Below, in pieces: positions 9,850 to 18,062 of a stretch of DNA of 64,000 bases. The notes under the pieces are model-generated. The model ran no database searches, had not been told where the DNA came from, and saw only the letters and a list, made by a program, of their open reading frames with translations. Each line of letters begins with the position of its first letter. Position 1 is the stretch's first letter. Source of the stretch: Marinomonas lutimaris. GTDB taxonomy: Bacteria > Pseudomonadota > Gammaproteobacteria > Pseudomonadales > Marinomonadaceae. The DNA lies in assembly GCF_019426345.1 (NCBI RefSeq), contig NZ_JAHLLW010000016.1, positions 36,648 through 100,647 on the forward strand. Reading direction: 5' to 3'. The position numbers and the translations under genes are program-made.

Positions 9850-10968
9850 TCATGTATTGATTTGTCGCAAATGATTATCCCAATGTAAGTCTGGGTGTTT
9901 TTTAATCACTTTGCTGACTTTTTGTACAGGATTGCTTGTTAGCTGAGAGCCAATGCCGCTGGTTAATAAAAATTCGTGGGCATTGTCTGTAGCAACAAGG
10001 CCACAAACATCACGACAATTTTCTACTCCTAAGAAGGTTTTTGACCCCACGTGCCAATAGGCGACCAGCCCGCCTCTAGGTGTACTTATTGCAAGTATTT
10101 CACCTGAGTTATCGAAGCAAACGCTGCCGCAGTATTGTTTAAAACGAACTCTCACCTCTTCCGGAATCGGTAAATATTCTAATTCTTCTTGATCAATGCG
10201 CGATAAGGCAACCAGTGGAACTTGATCCCACATTGCCCCTTGATATTGAAAACCTAAAGCAACGGTTCCATGCTGGTTTACGTCAAGATGCCGAATGCTT
10301 AATTGGTGCAGCTCATCGTTATTGCCAGACTGATTTAAGACACTGCCATCTTTTAGATTCAAGTAAGTAACGTTTGGTTTCATGGTATCCAGATTTAAGA
10401 TTTTTCGGTCTTCGTCTGGATGAGTCATCAATCCACCATTGGTAATCACTAATACTTGGTCGTTTAAAAGTACGGACTCATGAGGTCCAATACCATTACT
10501 GCTAAAAGATTGAACCACCTGACCACTTGGCCATTCGCGCACAAATATTTTACCTTGTCCTGAAGGATAGTGATTTTCTTGAGTAATCAAGCGCTTTCCA
10601 TCAGTAGTGAAGAGAGCGTGCCCATAAAAATGATGGTCTTGAGTTGGCTCTATGCGCATTATATTTTGATGTGTTGATACATCAAAAAAATCCATAAAAA
10701 AACCAGGTCTTCGGGCGACAATACCTACAATACTTTGGTTAGGATGAACAACCGGAGCGTGTGCTCTATCTAAGAGCTTTGTGTCCCATATCATCTCTCC
10801 CTTCTCATCAAACAGGCCAAAAAAGTGCTCTTGTTTATTGAGAGAATAGGCCGAAGCATAAAGTTTCTTACCTGCATTCTGTTGGGCTAATGTTGCCCAA
10901 GATGGTGCAGTAATGATCGCGCCACTCAAAGCGCTACTCATCGTAAGGAAAGACCGTCTTGAAAGCAT
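9850..10968 (-). CDS. DUF1513 family protein (imelysin-operon member), exported
   Basis: 372 residues. N-terminus MLSRRSFLTMSSALSG has a twin-arginine-type motif (SRRSFL) followed by a hydrophobic stretch, so Tat export is likely. The body resembles DUF1513 (COG3490), beta-propeller-like, with typical segments GLFDEKGEMIWDTKL, HFYGHALFTTDGKRLI and GIGPHESVLL. Function is unknown in the family; it recurs beside imelysin and di-haem oxidoreductase genes. Last gene of the operon, 6 bp after the imelysin-like gene, with GGAG about 11 nt before the ATG and a terminator beyond its end. Confidence 0.88.
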   Translation of the reverse strand: MLSRRSFLTMSSALSGAIITAPSWATLAQQNAGKKLYASAYSLNKQEHFFGLFDEKGEMIWDTKLLDRAHAPVVHPNQSIVGIVARRPGFFMDFFDVSTHQNIMRIEPTQDHHFYGHALFTTDGKRLITQENHYPSGQGKIFVREWPSGQVVQSFSSNGIGPHESVLLNDQVLVITNGGLMTHPDEDRKILNLDTMKPNVTYLNLKDGSVLNQSGNNDELHQLSIRHLDVNQHGTVALGFQYQGAMWDQVPLVALSRIDQEELEYLPIPEEVRVRFKQYCGSVCFDNSGEILAISTPRGGLVAYWHVGSKTFLGVENCRDVCGLVATDNAHEFLLTSGIGSQLTSNPVQKVSKVIKKHPDLHWDNHLRQINT

Positions 10969-10974
10969 CTGTAG

Positions 10975-12033
10975 TTAGTCTCCGTCTCTACTATTAAAGC
11001 CAATTTGGAAGCCTAGTTGAGTCACCATGCTGGCGAGATAAGATTGGCTATTAGATATGGACTTCACCAACGGCTTTGCTAGAGCAACACGAGCTTCTTG
11101 CGTGTAGTCGGCATGGAAGAAATCACTTGGTAATTGAAGGGCTAATTTAATATTCTGCGTGAGTTGCTCTTCAAACTGTTCAGCTAGTGCAGGATTGGTT
11201 TGTTTGGCAATTTCGTATAAAGATGGTGAACCTGCATGATAAATTTCACGATAAGACTGCAGATTCTTTTGTATGGCTCTTAAGGAAAGATCGCTTCGGT
11301 AAAATTCGGCAAGTTTTAGGTTTTCACGGCTGTTATAGCCTATCGGGGTTTCGAGCTTGGCGTCTTTAACCGCCGACATGTGTTCGATCCATTGTTGTAA
11401 AAATAATTCTAGCGCGACTTTTTCTGGATCAAAGCCAGTACCTTCTTCGTCAAATACCCAATCTTGTGCTTTTCCATCTTGCCATTGTTTGGCTACAGCG
11501 TTGGCACTTTCTAGATGATGAGCGGTGACTTTCCCTAGTAATCGGCAGTGCTCAACGGATTGTGTTGGCTCGAAATCAGGATGGTAAAGCAAACTTTCAA
11601 TTGCTGTTAGTCCACGCACAGCAATACTTGCCGAGGTCCAAAATTTCGGTGCATCCATGACCGCAGGATCGCCTTGTGCTAGCGCTCTTAGCTGACGTTG
11701 AGTAACGCCTTTCTTATCTGGCCAATATTCAAAAGCGTAATAACGCATAAAGTAAGTGACAGGGCCAAAGTTCAGCCATTGAACCTGTTGCCAATCTAAC
11801 GCATTGGTTTGAAAGGCCTCTTGCGCGTCATGAAGAGTTGTTTTAGATGGTGAAGCACAGAGTGCATCTGTGCGTTGTTGTAATGTCTTTGATGATTCAG
11901 AATAGGATTCATAGCCTTGTTTGACCACGTTGGCTACGATGCCGTTGAGTGGACCTTCCCACTGACCAGCTGAGGCAAGCAGAGGTGTGGAAGCGCTAAT
12001 GGCTAGGGCGATTAGCTTTGGAAGATATTTCAT
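10975..12033 (-). CDS. Imelysin-family periplasmic protein (second, divergent copy)
   Basis: 352 residues with a signal peptide (MKYLPKLIALAISAS...LLASAG). Helical imelysin-type protein (peptidase M75 family, now viewed mainly as an iron-uptake component). Where canonical members have GxHxxE, this one reads RGLTAIESLL, so the histidine is missing; the copy at 13505-14800 keeps it. The start codon overlaps the stop of the di-haem gene (TAATG), indicating translational coupling. Matches the known pairing of two unlike imelysins around a COG3488 protein. Exact role unproven. Confidence 0.87.
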   Translation of the reverse strand: MKYLPKLIALAISASTPLLASAGQWEGPLNGIVANVVKQGYESYSESSKTLQQRTDALCASPSKTTLHDAQEAFQTNALDWQQVQWLNFGPVTYFMRYYAFEYWPDKKGVTQRQLRALAQGDPAVMDAPKFWTSASIAVRGLTAIESLLYHPDFEPTQSVEHCRLLGKVTAHHLESANAVAKQWQDGKAQDWVFDEEGTGFDPEKVALELFLQQWIEHMSAVKDAKLETPIGYNSRENLKLAEFYRSDLSLRAIQKNLQSYREIYHAGSPSLYEIAKQTNPALAEQFEEQLTQNIKLALQLPSDFFHADYTQEARVALAKPLVKSISNSQSYLASMVTQLGFQIGFNSRDGD

Positions 12034-13412
12034 TAAAGCGACTCCAAAAAGTAGATGAGTTTTTGACGTTGTTCTTTGTTTAGATTCTTATAATATTGTT
12101 GACTGCGTTTAGCTTCTCCGCCATGCCAAAGAATGGCTTCTTCGATGGTTTGAGCTCGGCCATCGTGCAAAAAACTCACACGGCCTGACACTTTTTTCGA
12201 TAGCCCAATTCCCCATAAGGGCGCTGTTCGCCACTCGCTAGGACTTGCGGAAAAGCTTGGAAATCCACTGGCCAGCTCAGGCCCCATATCGTGTAATAGC
12301 ATGTCTGTAAAAGGGTAAAAAGTACGATTATTTAATACTGCAAAATCTGAATTATTGCCTGTTTTCATTTTGGGAGTGTGGCAGCTAGCGCAGCCTCCAT
12401 CCTCAAAAAAACGTTTACCGTCTAAAAAAGTGTTGCTGGTTAGATTACGCATAGCGGGAGGTGAAGATAATGATACAAAAAGATCGACCAATCTCGCTTG
12501 CTGTTTATCTACTTCTAAATTATCTAAATGTGGACTGTTACCATTTGGGCTTTCCATGCAATCGCGTTGAAACGCAGTGCAGTCGCCTGACGGTGACGGG
12601 TTAAGCTGCGTCGATAGACCTAAATCGCTATTAAATGCAGACTGATTTTGCGCGCTAACACTAGCCACAGAAGCTTTATAGCCAAAACGGCCAATGACTT
12701 TTTCTTTGTCACTGAAAACCCAACTGACGCGACCGCTAATACCATCATTATTTTTATCGTCAGGATCAGCGCCAGACATAATTATTTCGTCCGGAATGTT
12801 ATCTAATAGTCCCATTCCCACTAATGCTGGTGAAACCAACATGGTAAAACCAGTGCCGTCTTCGAAGTTGCCATAATTAAGCGTTTTCCAATGAAGGTTT
12901 GGCTTTCGTAGCTCTACTTGAGTTCCATCCTTTAGTGTTTCAATCTGAGTGCTGTAGGTAAGGTAATAATCGCCTTCAGGCAAAATTCCAGGAGAGCTTT
13001 GACCTTGAAACTGATGCCCGTAGCGTTTATCGCCAATGTGAGGGTAGATTTTATTACTCTTGTTGTTGACGATAGGATAAGACTTTCCAAGCCTAATTAA
13101 AAAAGACGGAACGGATGTACCACTTATATTTGCTTCTGGTGCATGGCCGCGTCCATTGTTGACATGACAATTGTTGCACGAGCGAGTATTAAATAACGGG
13201 CCTAAGCCGTCGCTGGCAGTCGTTGAAGAGGGTGCTGGTACCCAGAATTTTTGAAAAACACCTTCACCGATATGAAAGTCGAGTTTGTCTTCAACCTTAA
13301 TACCTGCAAGCGGAGTTGAATAATCACTGGCAATAGCTTTGTTCTGAAAACAAAAAAAGCTGGCGTAAACGCCAGCTACTAGAAAAATACCATTTCTTAA
13401 ATTTGCTGTCAT
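12033..13412 (-). CDS. Di-haem oxidoreductase (DUF1111/COG3488 'thiol oxidoreductase')
   Basis: 459 residues, N-terminal signal sequence (GIFLVAGVYASFFCFQNKAIA). Two c-type haem motifs are visible, SCNNCH near residue 78 and CASCH in the C-terminal third. Conserved family segments include DGLGPLFNTRSC, FGYKASV and FLHDGRAQTIEEAILWHGGEA. Known: periplasmic cytochrome c peroxidase-like protein found with imelysins in iron-regulated operons. Probably a redox partner (for example Fe3+/Fe2+ handling) of the imelysins; this is inference. No clear ribosome-binding site before the chosen ATG, so the start is less certain. Confidence 0.9.
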   Translation of the reverse strand: MTANLRNGIFLVAGVYASFFCFQNKAIASDYSTPLAGIKVEDKLDFHIGEGVFQKFWVPAPSSTTASDGLGPLFNTRSCNNCHVNNGRGHAPEANISGTSVPSFLIRLGKSYPIVNNKSNKIYPHIGDKRYGHQFQGQSSPGILPEGDYYLTYSTQIETLKDGTQVELRKPNLHWKTLNYGNFEDGTGFTMLVSPALVGMGLLDNIPDEIIMSGADPDDKNNDGISGRVSWVFSDKEKVIGRFGYKASVASVSAQNQSAFNSDLGLSTQLNPSPSGDCTAFQRDCMESPNGNSPHLDNLEVDKQQARLVDLFVSLSSPPAMRNLTSNTFLDGKRFFEDGGCASCHTPKMKTGNNSDFAVLNNRTFYPFTDMLLHDMGPELASGFPSFSASPSEWRTAPLWGIGLSKKVSGRVSFLHDGRAQTIEEAILWHGGEAKRSQQYYKNLNKEQRQKLIYFLESL

Positions 13413-13504
13413 AAATAGACAAATACCATTAACTGACTAAATGACACATCTTCCTTGGCATCCCATTTGTTAATCTTATAGGTAGCAGATTATTATTCTA
13501 CTTT

Positions 13505-14800
13505 CTATTGAAATACCGCACTTGGATTATCTAGACTATCAGATCCTTCAAGAGCAATGCCTTCAAGATTTAACTCATGAATGACTTCTTCAGTGGTGCG
13601 TGTTTCGTTTACCAATGAATCAACAAAGGTTTGTACTAGTTGATTACCTTTTGTGTTATTCATTGCAATGAGAACATCAAAGGTTTGACCTTTTTTCGCA
13701 GCATCTACCATTGCTTGAGCAGCGGCTTCTGTTTCATTCAGCTTTTGCTTCATTTCTGTGTCTAATTGTGGATTTTGCTTAGCAACAAGATTAGATAGAG
13801 ACGCACCTTTTACCCAGCTACCATCAACACGTTTGTATTCACCTAAATACGCATTCTTGATGCCTTTAGCATCATAATAATGTGACCAATGGGTATTGTC
13901 AGAGAAACAGTCATGCTCTTCTTCTGGGTCGTGTAGCATCAAACCAAGCTTAGTTCTTTCGCCACCCAGCTCTCCATATGCCAAACTGCCCATACCGGTA
14001 AGAATAGTAGAAAGGCCTTGTTCTGGTGATTGTTCTAATAACGCAACGCGTGCAGCGCCGCCTTCTTTCCAATTATTCGCCATTTCTTCTAAATCAGAAA
14101 TTAACAAATCGGTAGCTGCTACTAAATAATCACGACGGCGATCGCAGTTTCCATTGGTGCAATTGTTTAGGTCAAAATCTGTGGCAGGGCGTTCGCCAGC
14201 ACCAGGATTAGTGCCATTTAGATCTTGGCCCCACAATAAAAATTCAATCGCGTGATAACCGCTAGCAACGTTTGCTTCTACACCATCGGCTTCTTGAAGG
14301 TTGTCGGAAATTAGTTCAGGAGTAATGCTGGTTGTATCTACTTTTACGCCGCCGATCATCAAGCTTGTTGACGCAATAACATTCGCAGCATAGAGAGGAT
14401 TAAGATCGGATTCTGTACCGTAGCTGTCTACCGCAACGTAATCGATCAGGCCTTCGTCCAATGGCCAAGCGTTAACTTTGCCTTCCCATTCATCCACAAT
14501 TGGATTGCCAAAGCGATAGACTTCGCTTTGCTGATAAGGAACGCGAGCTGCAATCCAAGCAGTCCGAGCGGCTTTCAAGTTTGCTTCTGTAGGATTAGCT
14601 AAGAATGTATTAATAGAGGAACGAAGTGTTTTTGCAGTTGTTAAAGAGTCACCGTATACAGCTTCGGCAATGTCAGCATAATGAACGACGACGGAATCTG
14701 CAGTGATAGCGTTAGATTCTTGTTTTACGGTAGCAGGTCCGCATGCAGTAAGCATCGCACCTGTAACGCAAATTGCGATGGGGGTTAACAATCGTTTCAT
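13505..14800 (-). CDS. Imelysin-family lipoprotein (peptidase M75 type), first gene of iron operon
   Basis: I choose the internal ATG at 14800 (MKRLLTPIAICVTGAMLTAC), which gives a proper lipoprotein signal with the lipidated cysteine at residue 20 and a GGAG 10 nt upstream; a longer frame opens at 14875 but would bury the signal and overlap the Fur box. 431 residues. The imelysin motif GYHAIEFLLWGQD is intact, followed by NGTNPGAGERPATDF. Known homologues are iron-repressed and linked to iron uptake. Leads a four-gene operon ending at 9850. Confidence 0.9.
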   Translation of the reverse strand: MKRLLTPIAICVTGAMLTACGPATVKQESNAITADSVVVHYADIAEAVYGDSLTTAKTLRSSINTFLANPTEANLKAARTAWIAARVPYQQSEVYRFGNPIVDEWEGKVNAWPLDEGLIDYVAVDSYGTESDLNPLYAANVIASTSLMIGGVKVDTTSITPELISDNLQEADGVEANVASGYHAIEFLLWGQDLNGTNPGAGERPATDFDLNNCTNGNCDRRRDYLVAATDLLISDLEEMANNWKEGGAARVALLEQSPEQGLSTILTGMGSLAYGELGGERTKLGLMLHDPEEEHDCFSDNTHWSHYYDAKGIKNAYLGEYKRVDGSWVKGASLSNLVAKQNPQLDTEMKQKLNETEAAAQAMVDAAKKGQTFDVLIAMNNTKGNQLVQTFVDSLVNETRTTEEVIHELNLEGIALEGSDSLDNPSAVFQ

Positions 14801-14831
14801 GTCTGAAGCTCCAATATTATTTTGTGCAAGC

Positions 14832-14860
14832 ATAATATTAGAAATGAAAACGATTATCAA
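14832..14860 (-). promoter_or_regulatory. Sigma-70 promoter of the imelysin operon
   Basis: On the minus strand, TTGATA (14855-14860) and TATTAT (14832-14837) are separated by 17 bp, close to consensus -35 and -10 boxes. The -35 box lies within the Fur box, so Fur binding would block RNA polymerase. About 30 bp separate the -10 box from the chosen start codon at 14800. Confidence 0.65.
14845..14859 (-). promoter_or_regulatory. Fur box upstream of imelysin operon
   Basis: Minus strand reads TGATAATCGTTTTCA. Against the 7-1-7 Fur consensus TGATAATNATTATCA it matches 12 of 14 defined positions. It overlaps the -35 box, so the operon should be repressed by iron-loaded Fur. Confidence 0.75.
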
Positions 14861-14885
14861 TGAATGTCTTTGCACATTTTTTACA

Positions 14886-14906
14886 TTAATAGTGGGGAAC
14901 TATTAA
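14886..14906. terminator. Hairpin at the end of the SOS-box gene (weak terminator candidate)
   Basis: TTAATAGT at 14886-14893 and ACTATTAA at 14899-14906 form a perfect 8-bp stem with a 5-nt loop, overlapping the stop codon of the minus-strand gene. AT-rich and without a clean U-tract, so only a candidate. Confidence 0.4.
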
Positions 14907-15487
14907 TTCCCGCACTGATATTGAAAAGAATTGCCTGCCGTATTGTGAAGATCATATTCACATGCTTTATCTCTTAAAAGATTCTGCCCTTCCCAAGAAA
15001 CACTCATACTGATAGGTGATTTGTTCTTATAGCTAGGAATAAATCGATATGCCGCAACGACATCAATACTGCTGTTGGCCCCTAACTGAATTGACTGCCC
15101 AATAAGTCGCTGACGAGTTTCGGTGTTGTATAAGGTGTAATCCGTAGTGTATTCCTGATCACCGTTTGCGTGAGAGAAATTTAACCAAATCTTACGGTAG
15201 GTTTGTGGCTCAGACGTCGGATTAGTAAAGCGTAATTTTGTATAGATAATTTGAGAACTGGATAAGCTTGTTTGTGCATTTTGGCTGACTTTTACATAAG
15301 AAGAGCTTGCTTCCTGCCAAGGCATATTAGTACCAAATGATGCATCAACAATTTGAATGCTTTCTTTTGCAAAATATGCTTCTGCAAATTGAGCAAGGTC
15401 TTTTGCTGGTGCGTACAAAGCTAAAGCCATAATGGCTAAAAGTGCAACTTTATGAATAGTATGAGTAGGGCTTAATAGCTTGATCAT
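14903..15487 (-). CDS. Uncharacterised membrane-anchored protein behind tandem LexA boxes
   Basis: 194 residues from ATG at 15487 (AAGGAA with 7-nt spacing); a GTG two codons earlier is possible but sits on the ribosome-binding site. One hydrophobic segment (about residues 13-28, VALLAIMALALYAPA) is a signal anchor or uncleaved signal; the rest (IIYTKLRFTNPTSEP, TYRKIWLNFSHANGD, MSVSWEGQNL) looks like an exported beta-sandwich. Two cysteines near the C-terminus could form a disulfide. I do not recognise the family. The promoter region holds two LexA boxes at 15510-15547, so expression is predicted to rise on DNA damage. It lies just downstream of nothing on its strand and upstream of the Fur-controlled operon. 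Confidence 0.75.
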   Translation of the reverse strand: MIKLLSPTHTIHKVALLAIMALALYAPAKDLAQFAEAYFAKESIQIVDASFGTNMPWQEASSSYVKVSQNAQTSLSSSQIIYTKLRFTNPTSEPQTYRKIWLNFSHANGDQEYTTDYTLYNTETRQRLIGQSIQLGANSSIDVVAAYRFIPSYKNKSPISMSVSWEGQNLLRDKACEYDLHNTAGNSFQYQCGN

Positions 15488-15509
15488 ATCCACTTCCTTA
15501 AAATATCTT

Positions 15510-15529
15510 TACTGTTTATTTATACAGTA
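15510..15529 (-). promoter_or_regulatory. LexA (SOS) box 1
   Basis: TACTGTTTATTTATACAGTA matches the E. coli LexA consensus TACTGTATATATATACAGTA at 18 of 20 positions, with the required CTG-N10-CAG core. It ends 22 bp upstream of the ATG at 15487, in the promoter/leader zone of the minus-strand gene. Confidence 0.75.
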
Positions 15530-15547
15530 CTGTATATCCAGACAGTT
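15528..15547 (-). promoter_or_regulatory. LexA (SOS) box 2, overlapping box 1 by 2 bp
   Basis: TACTGTATATCCAGACAGTT has the CTG-N10-CAG core and 16 of 20 consensus matches. With box 1 it makes a head-to-tail pair at 18-bp spacing, an arrangement known at tightly repressed SOS promoters such as those of colicins. Confidence 0.65.
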
Positions 15548-15832
15548 ATTTTGTACAGAGTCTTTTTTAAAAATAGTTTGCATTTCTCAAAAAAATTCTG
15601 GGTATTGACGTATATAGGATTTTTTTAAAATATAAAAAATAATGTTTGATTTTATTTAGTGTATTGAATTTTAAGGGGATTTTAATGATTCCCACAGCCT
15701 TCTTAACGGTTTCTGTGGACAAGATTTGGCAATTCTATTTTTGCTTTTATTTGATACAAAACGCAGCCTATTCGATGGCAATAAATGTCCCAGACACTAT
15801 AATGCAGCCACAAATAAGTGATGAGGTAGGTT
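15548..15832. other. AT-rich intergenic region between SOS gene and flavoprotein gene
   Basis: Very AT-rich stretch (especially 15600-15660) between divergent genes, presumably holding the flavoprotein promoter. A 64-codon frame inside it (15646-15840) runs into the flavoprotein start, has no ribosome-binding site and no recognisable similarity; I do not call it. Confidence 0.5.
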
Positions 15833-17011
15833 GTGGATAAAGTTGATGTGATCGTAATTGGTGCCGGAGCGTCTGGTTTAATGTGTGCGGCAACTGCGGG
15901 CTACCGAGGTAAAAAGGTGGTGGTGTTGGATCACGCGAATAAAGCAGGCAAAAAGATTCTTATGTCTGGCGGAGGACGTTGTAACTTTACTAACATAGAT
16001 GCTGCACCAAAGCATTTTTTATCTGACAATCCACATTTTTGCATTTCTGCGCTACGCCGTTTTTCGTCGCAAGACTTTGTTGATCTAGTTGATCGACATG
16101 GTCTGGATTATGTAGAGAAGACGCCAGGGCAATTGTTTTGTGAGCACTCTGCAAAGGACCTGCTTGATATATTGCTGACAGAGCTTGAATGGTCTGGCGC
16201 AGAGCTAAAGTTAAACACAAAAATTCATAATATCGATTTTCAAGACGGGCAGACCCTTGTTAAAACTAATCAAGGGGACTTTGTTTGTGAATCCCTTGTG
16301 GTAGCCACGGGTGGTTTGTCAATTCCAACCATGGGTGCAACAGGCTTTGGTTACGACATCGCTAAACAAGTAGGACACAATATTCTACCAACTCGTGCTA
16401 GCTTGGTACCTATTACGGTACAGCCAGATAGAAAAGCACAGCTTGCTGAATTGTCTGGTATTGCTTGCGAGATCTCTGCAACAGCAAGTGGTGTAACTTT
16501 CCAAGAGCCAATGTTGTTTACCCATCGCGGTGTCAGTGGCCCATCTATTTTGCAAATAACCAATTTTTGGCAACCAGGCGAAGCGCTTAACATTAATATC
16601 GCACCGACCTTATCTTTAGACGACTTACTCGACGTTCGCCAAAGCACTCCGAAAAAAAGCTACGAAGGCTTCTTATCAAACTTATTACCAAAGCGATTAG
16701 TAGAGCTGGTCAAAATAGAATTCCCTTGGTTAACCGAGCGAAGCGCACAAATGTCTAACGAACAGATCGACAATCTGTTTCATTATCTTGCCAACTTTGA
16801 CATCGCTCCTAATGGAACCGAAGGCTATCGCACCGCAGAGGTAACCTTAGGCGGCGTAAATACCAACGAAGTATCCTCGAAAACCTTCGAATCACAAAAA
16901 CAAAAAGGGCTCTACTTTATAGGTGAAGTGCTAGATGTGACGGGTTGGCTTGGAGGTTATAACTTCCAGTGGGCATGGGCGAGTGGGTTTTGTGCAGGGC
17001 AGTATGTTTAA
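15833..17011 (+). CDS. HI0933/YhiN-family FAD-dependent oxidoreductase (BaiN-like)
   Basis: 392 residues. N-terminal dinucleotide-binding motif VIGAGASG, then GKKILMSGGGRCNFTN, the family signature. Middle GGLSIPTMGATGFGYDIA and C-terminal TLGGVNTNEV...GLYFIGEVLDVTGWLGGYNFQWAWASG close the FAD site. Known family: flavoproteins including aminoacetone oxidase and bacterial BaiN; physiological substrate usually unclear. Start is GTG at 15833 with GAGGTAGG just before it. Monocistronic, ending at a hairpin shared with the convergent dehydrogenase gene. Confidence 0.9.
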   Translation: MDKVDVIVIGAGASGLMCAATAGYRGKKVVVLDHANKAGKKILMSGGGRCNFTNIDAAPKHFLSDNPHFCISALRRFSSQDFVDLVDRHGLDYVEKTPGQLFCEHSAKDLLDILLTELEWSGAELKLNTKIHNIDFQDGQTLVKTNQGDFVCESLVVATGGLSIPTMGATGFGYDIAKQVGHNILPTRASLVPITVQPDRKAQLAELSGIACEISATASGVTFQEPMLFTHRGVSGPSILQITNFWQPGEALNINIAPTLSLDDLLDVRQSTPKKSYEGFLSNLLPKRLVELVKIEFPWLTERSAQMSNEQIDNLFHYLANFDIAPNGTEGYRTAEVTLGGVNTNEVSSKTFESQKQKGLYFIGEVLDVTGWLGGYNFQWAWASGFCAGQYV

Positions 17012-17048
17012 GCTTGAATAACATACTGAGCACAGGTAGTGAATAAGA

Positions 17049-17081
17049 GAGAAGGTAGTTGAATGATTCAATTACCTTCTC
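17049..17081. terminator. Bidirectional hairpin between convergent genes
   Basis: A 15-bp stem (GAGAAGGTA...TACCTTCTC outer arms, one G-T pair, 3-nt loop) between the gene ends at 17011 and 17097. U-tracts on either side are short. Confidence 0.6.
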
Positions 17082-17096
17082 ATCTTTGAACGCTCA

Positions 17097-17957
17097 TTAC
17101 TTTATCACTTTATAAACCGCGGCAATGTCTTCATTCGCAAAGCCTGCTTTTATCGCTTGTTTGAACGCTTCATTGGCAATCGCGGCGCTTGGCAAAGGTT
17201 GTTCAAGTTGATCACCCAGTGCGACGGCCAAGCGCATATCTTTTTGCATATGTTTAAGCGGAAAGCTGGTGGTGTAGTTCTCATTCAGCAGCATGGCGCC
17301 TTTGCCTTTAAACATCGGATTCGACATGGCGCCAGCATCGACTATGTCTAAAATCTGCTGACCATCTAAACCAGCTTTTTGTCCCAAAGACATGCCTTCA
17401 CTGAAAATGCTCAGCATGCCGCCCATCATCATATTAACGACTAGCTTCATATTTGCGCCTTGGCCGACGTTGCCAAGGTAGGGCGACATTTTACCCATCA
17501 CCTCAAACGCGGGCTTAACATCGTCATAAAGGGATTGATCACCCGCGGCGAGAATGATCAAAGTACCGTCTTCAGCGGGCTTTTTCGTACCAGAAACCGG
17601 CGCTTCCAAAAAGCGTCCGCCCGCTTGGCTTATCAAAGCAGCGATTGTTTTTGATGTGCCGTCGTCAACCGTCGACATATCAACATAACCTCGACCAGCG
17701 CCAATTCCTGCTGCAACACCATCCGGGCCTTGGCAAAGTGCTAACGCCGCTTCAGGGTCCGACACCATGGCAAAGGTGATATCACAGTTAGCAGTCACGT
17801 CTTTTGGCGTCGCGCCTTGGCGAGCTCCTAATGCCACTAACTCAGCGCATTTTGCAGAATTGCGATTCCACACCGTCACATCAAATCCAGCCTTAACCAA
17901 ATTTGATGCCATCGCCTTACCCATGATGCCTAAACCCAAAAAACCAATACGTTTCAT
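17097..17957 (-). CDS. NAD(P)-dependent beta-hydroxyacid dehydrogenase (glyoxylate/succinic semialdehyde reductase type)
   Basis: 286 residues. Rossmann motif GFLGLGIMGKAMASNL at the N-terminus, substrate-site motif FLEAPVSGTKKPAEDGTL (about 118-135) and catalytic lysine segment GANMKLVVNMMMGG (about 167-180). These define the 3-hydroxyisobutyrate dehydrogenase superfamily. The MGKMSPYLGNVGQGANMKLVVN stretch looks most like the glyoxylate/succinic semialdehyde reductase (GLYR) branch, but a 2-hydroxy-3-oxopropionate or 3-hydroxyisobutyrate role is not excluded. Stands alone; no pathway genes adjacent. Confidence 0.87.
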   Translation of the reverse strand: MKRIGFLGLGIMGKAMASNLVKAGFDVTVWNRNSAKCAELVALGARQGATPKDVTANCDITFAMVSDPEAALALCQGPDGVAAGIGAGRGYVDMSTVDDGTSKTIAALISQAGGRFLEAPVSGTKKPAEDGTLIILAAGDQSLYDDVKPAFEVMGKMSPYLGNVGQGANMKLVVNMMMGGMLSIFSEGMSLGQKAGLDGQQILDIVDAGAMSNPMFKGKGAMLLNENYTTSFPLKHMQKDMRLAVALGDQLEQPLPSAAIANEAFKQAIKAGFANEDIAAVYKVIK

Positions 17958-18062
17958 AAATTACTCTCTTAATCGGTGTTATTTTCTAAACATGAATATA
18001 TGTCAGCCGTTTTAGCAGATGAAAATGGCAATATCGTAGAACCTGTTTTAACCACAGGGTGG

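Noticed and set aside
15521..15536. 16-bp palindrome TATACAGTACTGTATA as a separate operator
   Set aside because: It is formed where the two LexA boxes meet (right half of one, left half of the other), so it needs no regulator of its own.
15646..15840. 64-codon plus-strand frame before the flavoprotein gene
   Set aside because: No ribosome-binding site, AT-rich upstream DNA, overlaps the well-supported GTG start at 15833, no family.
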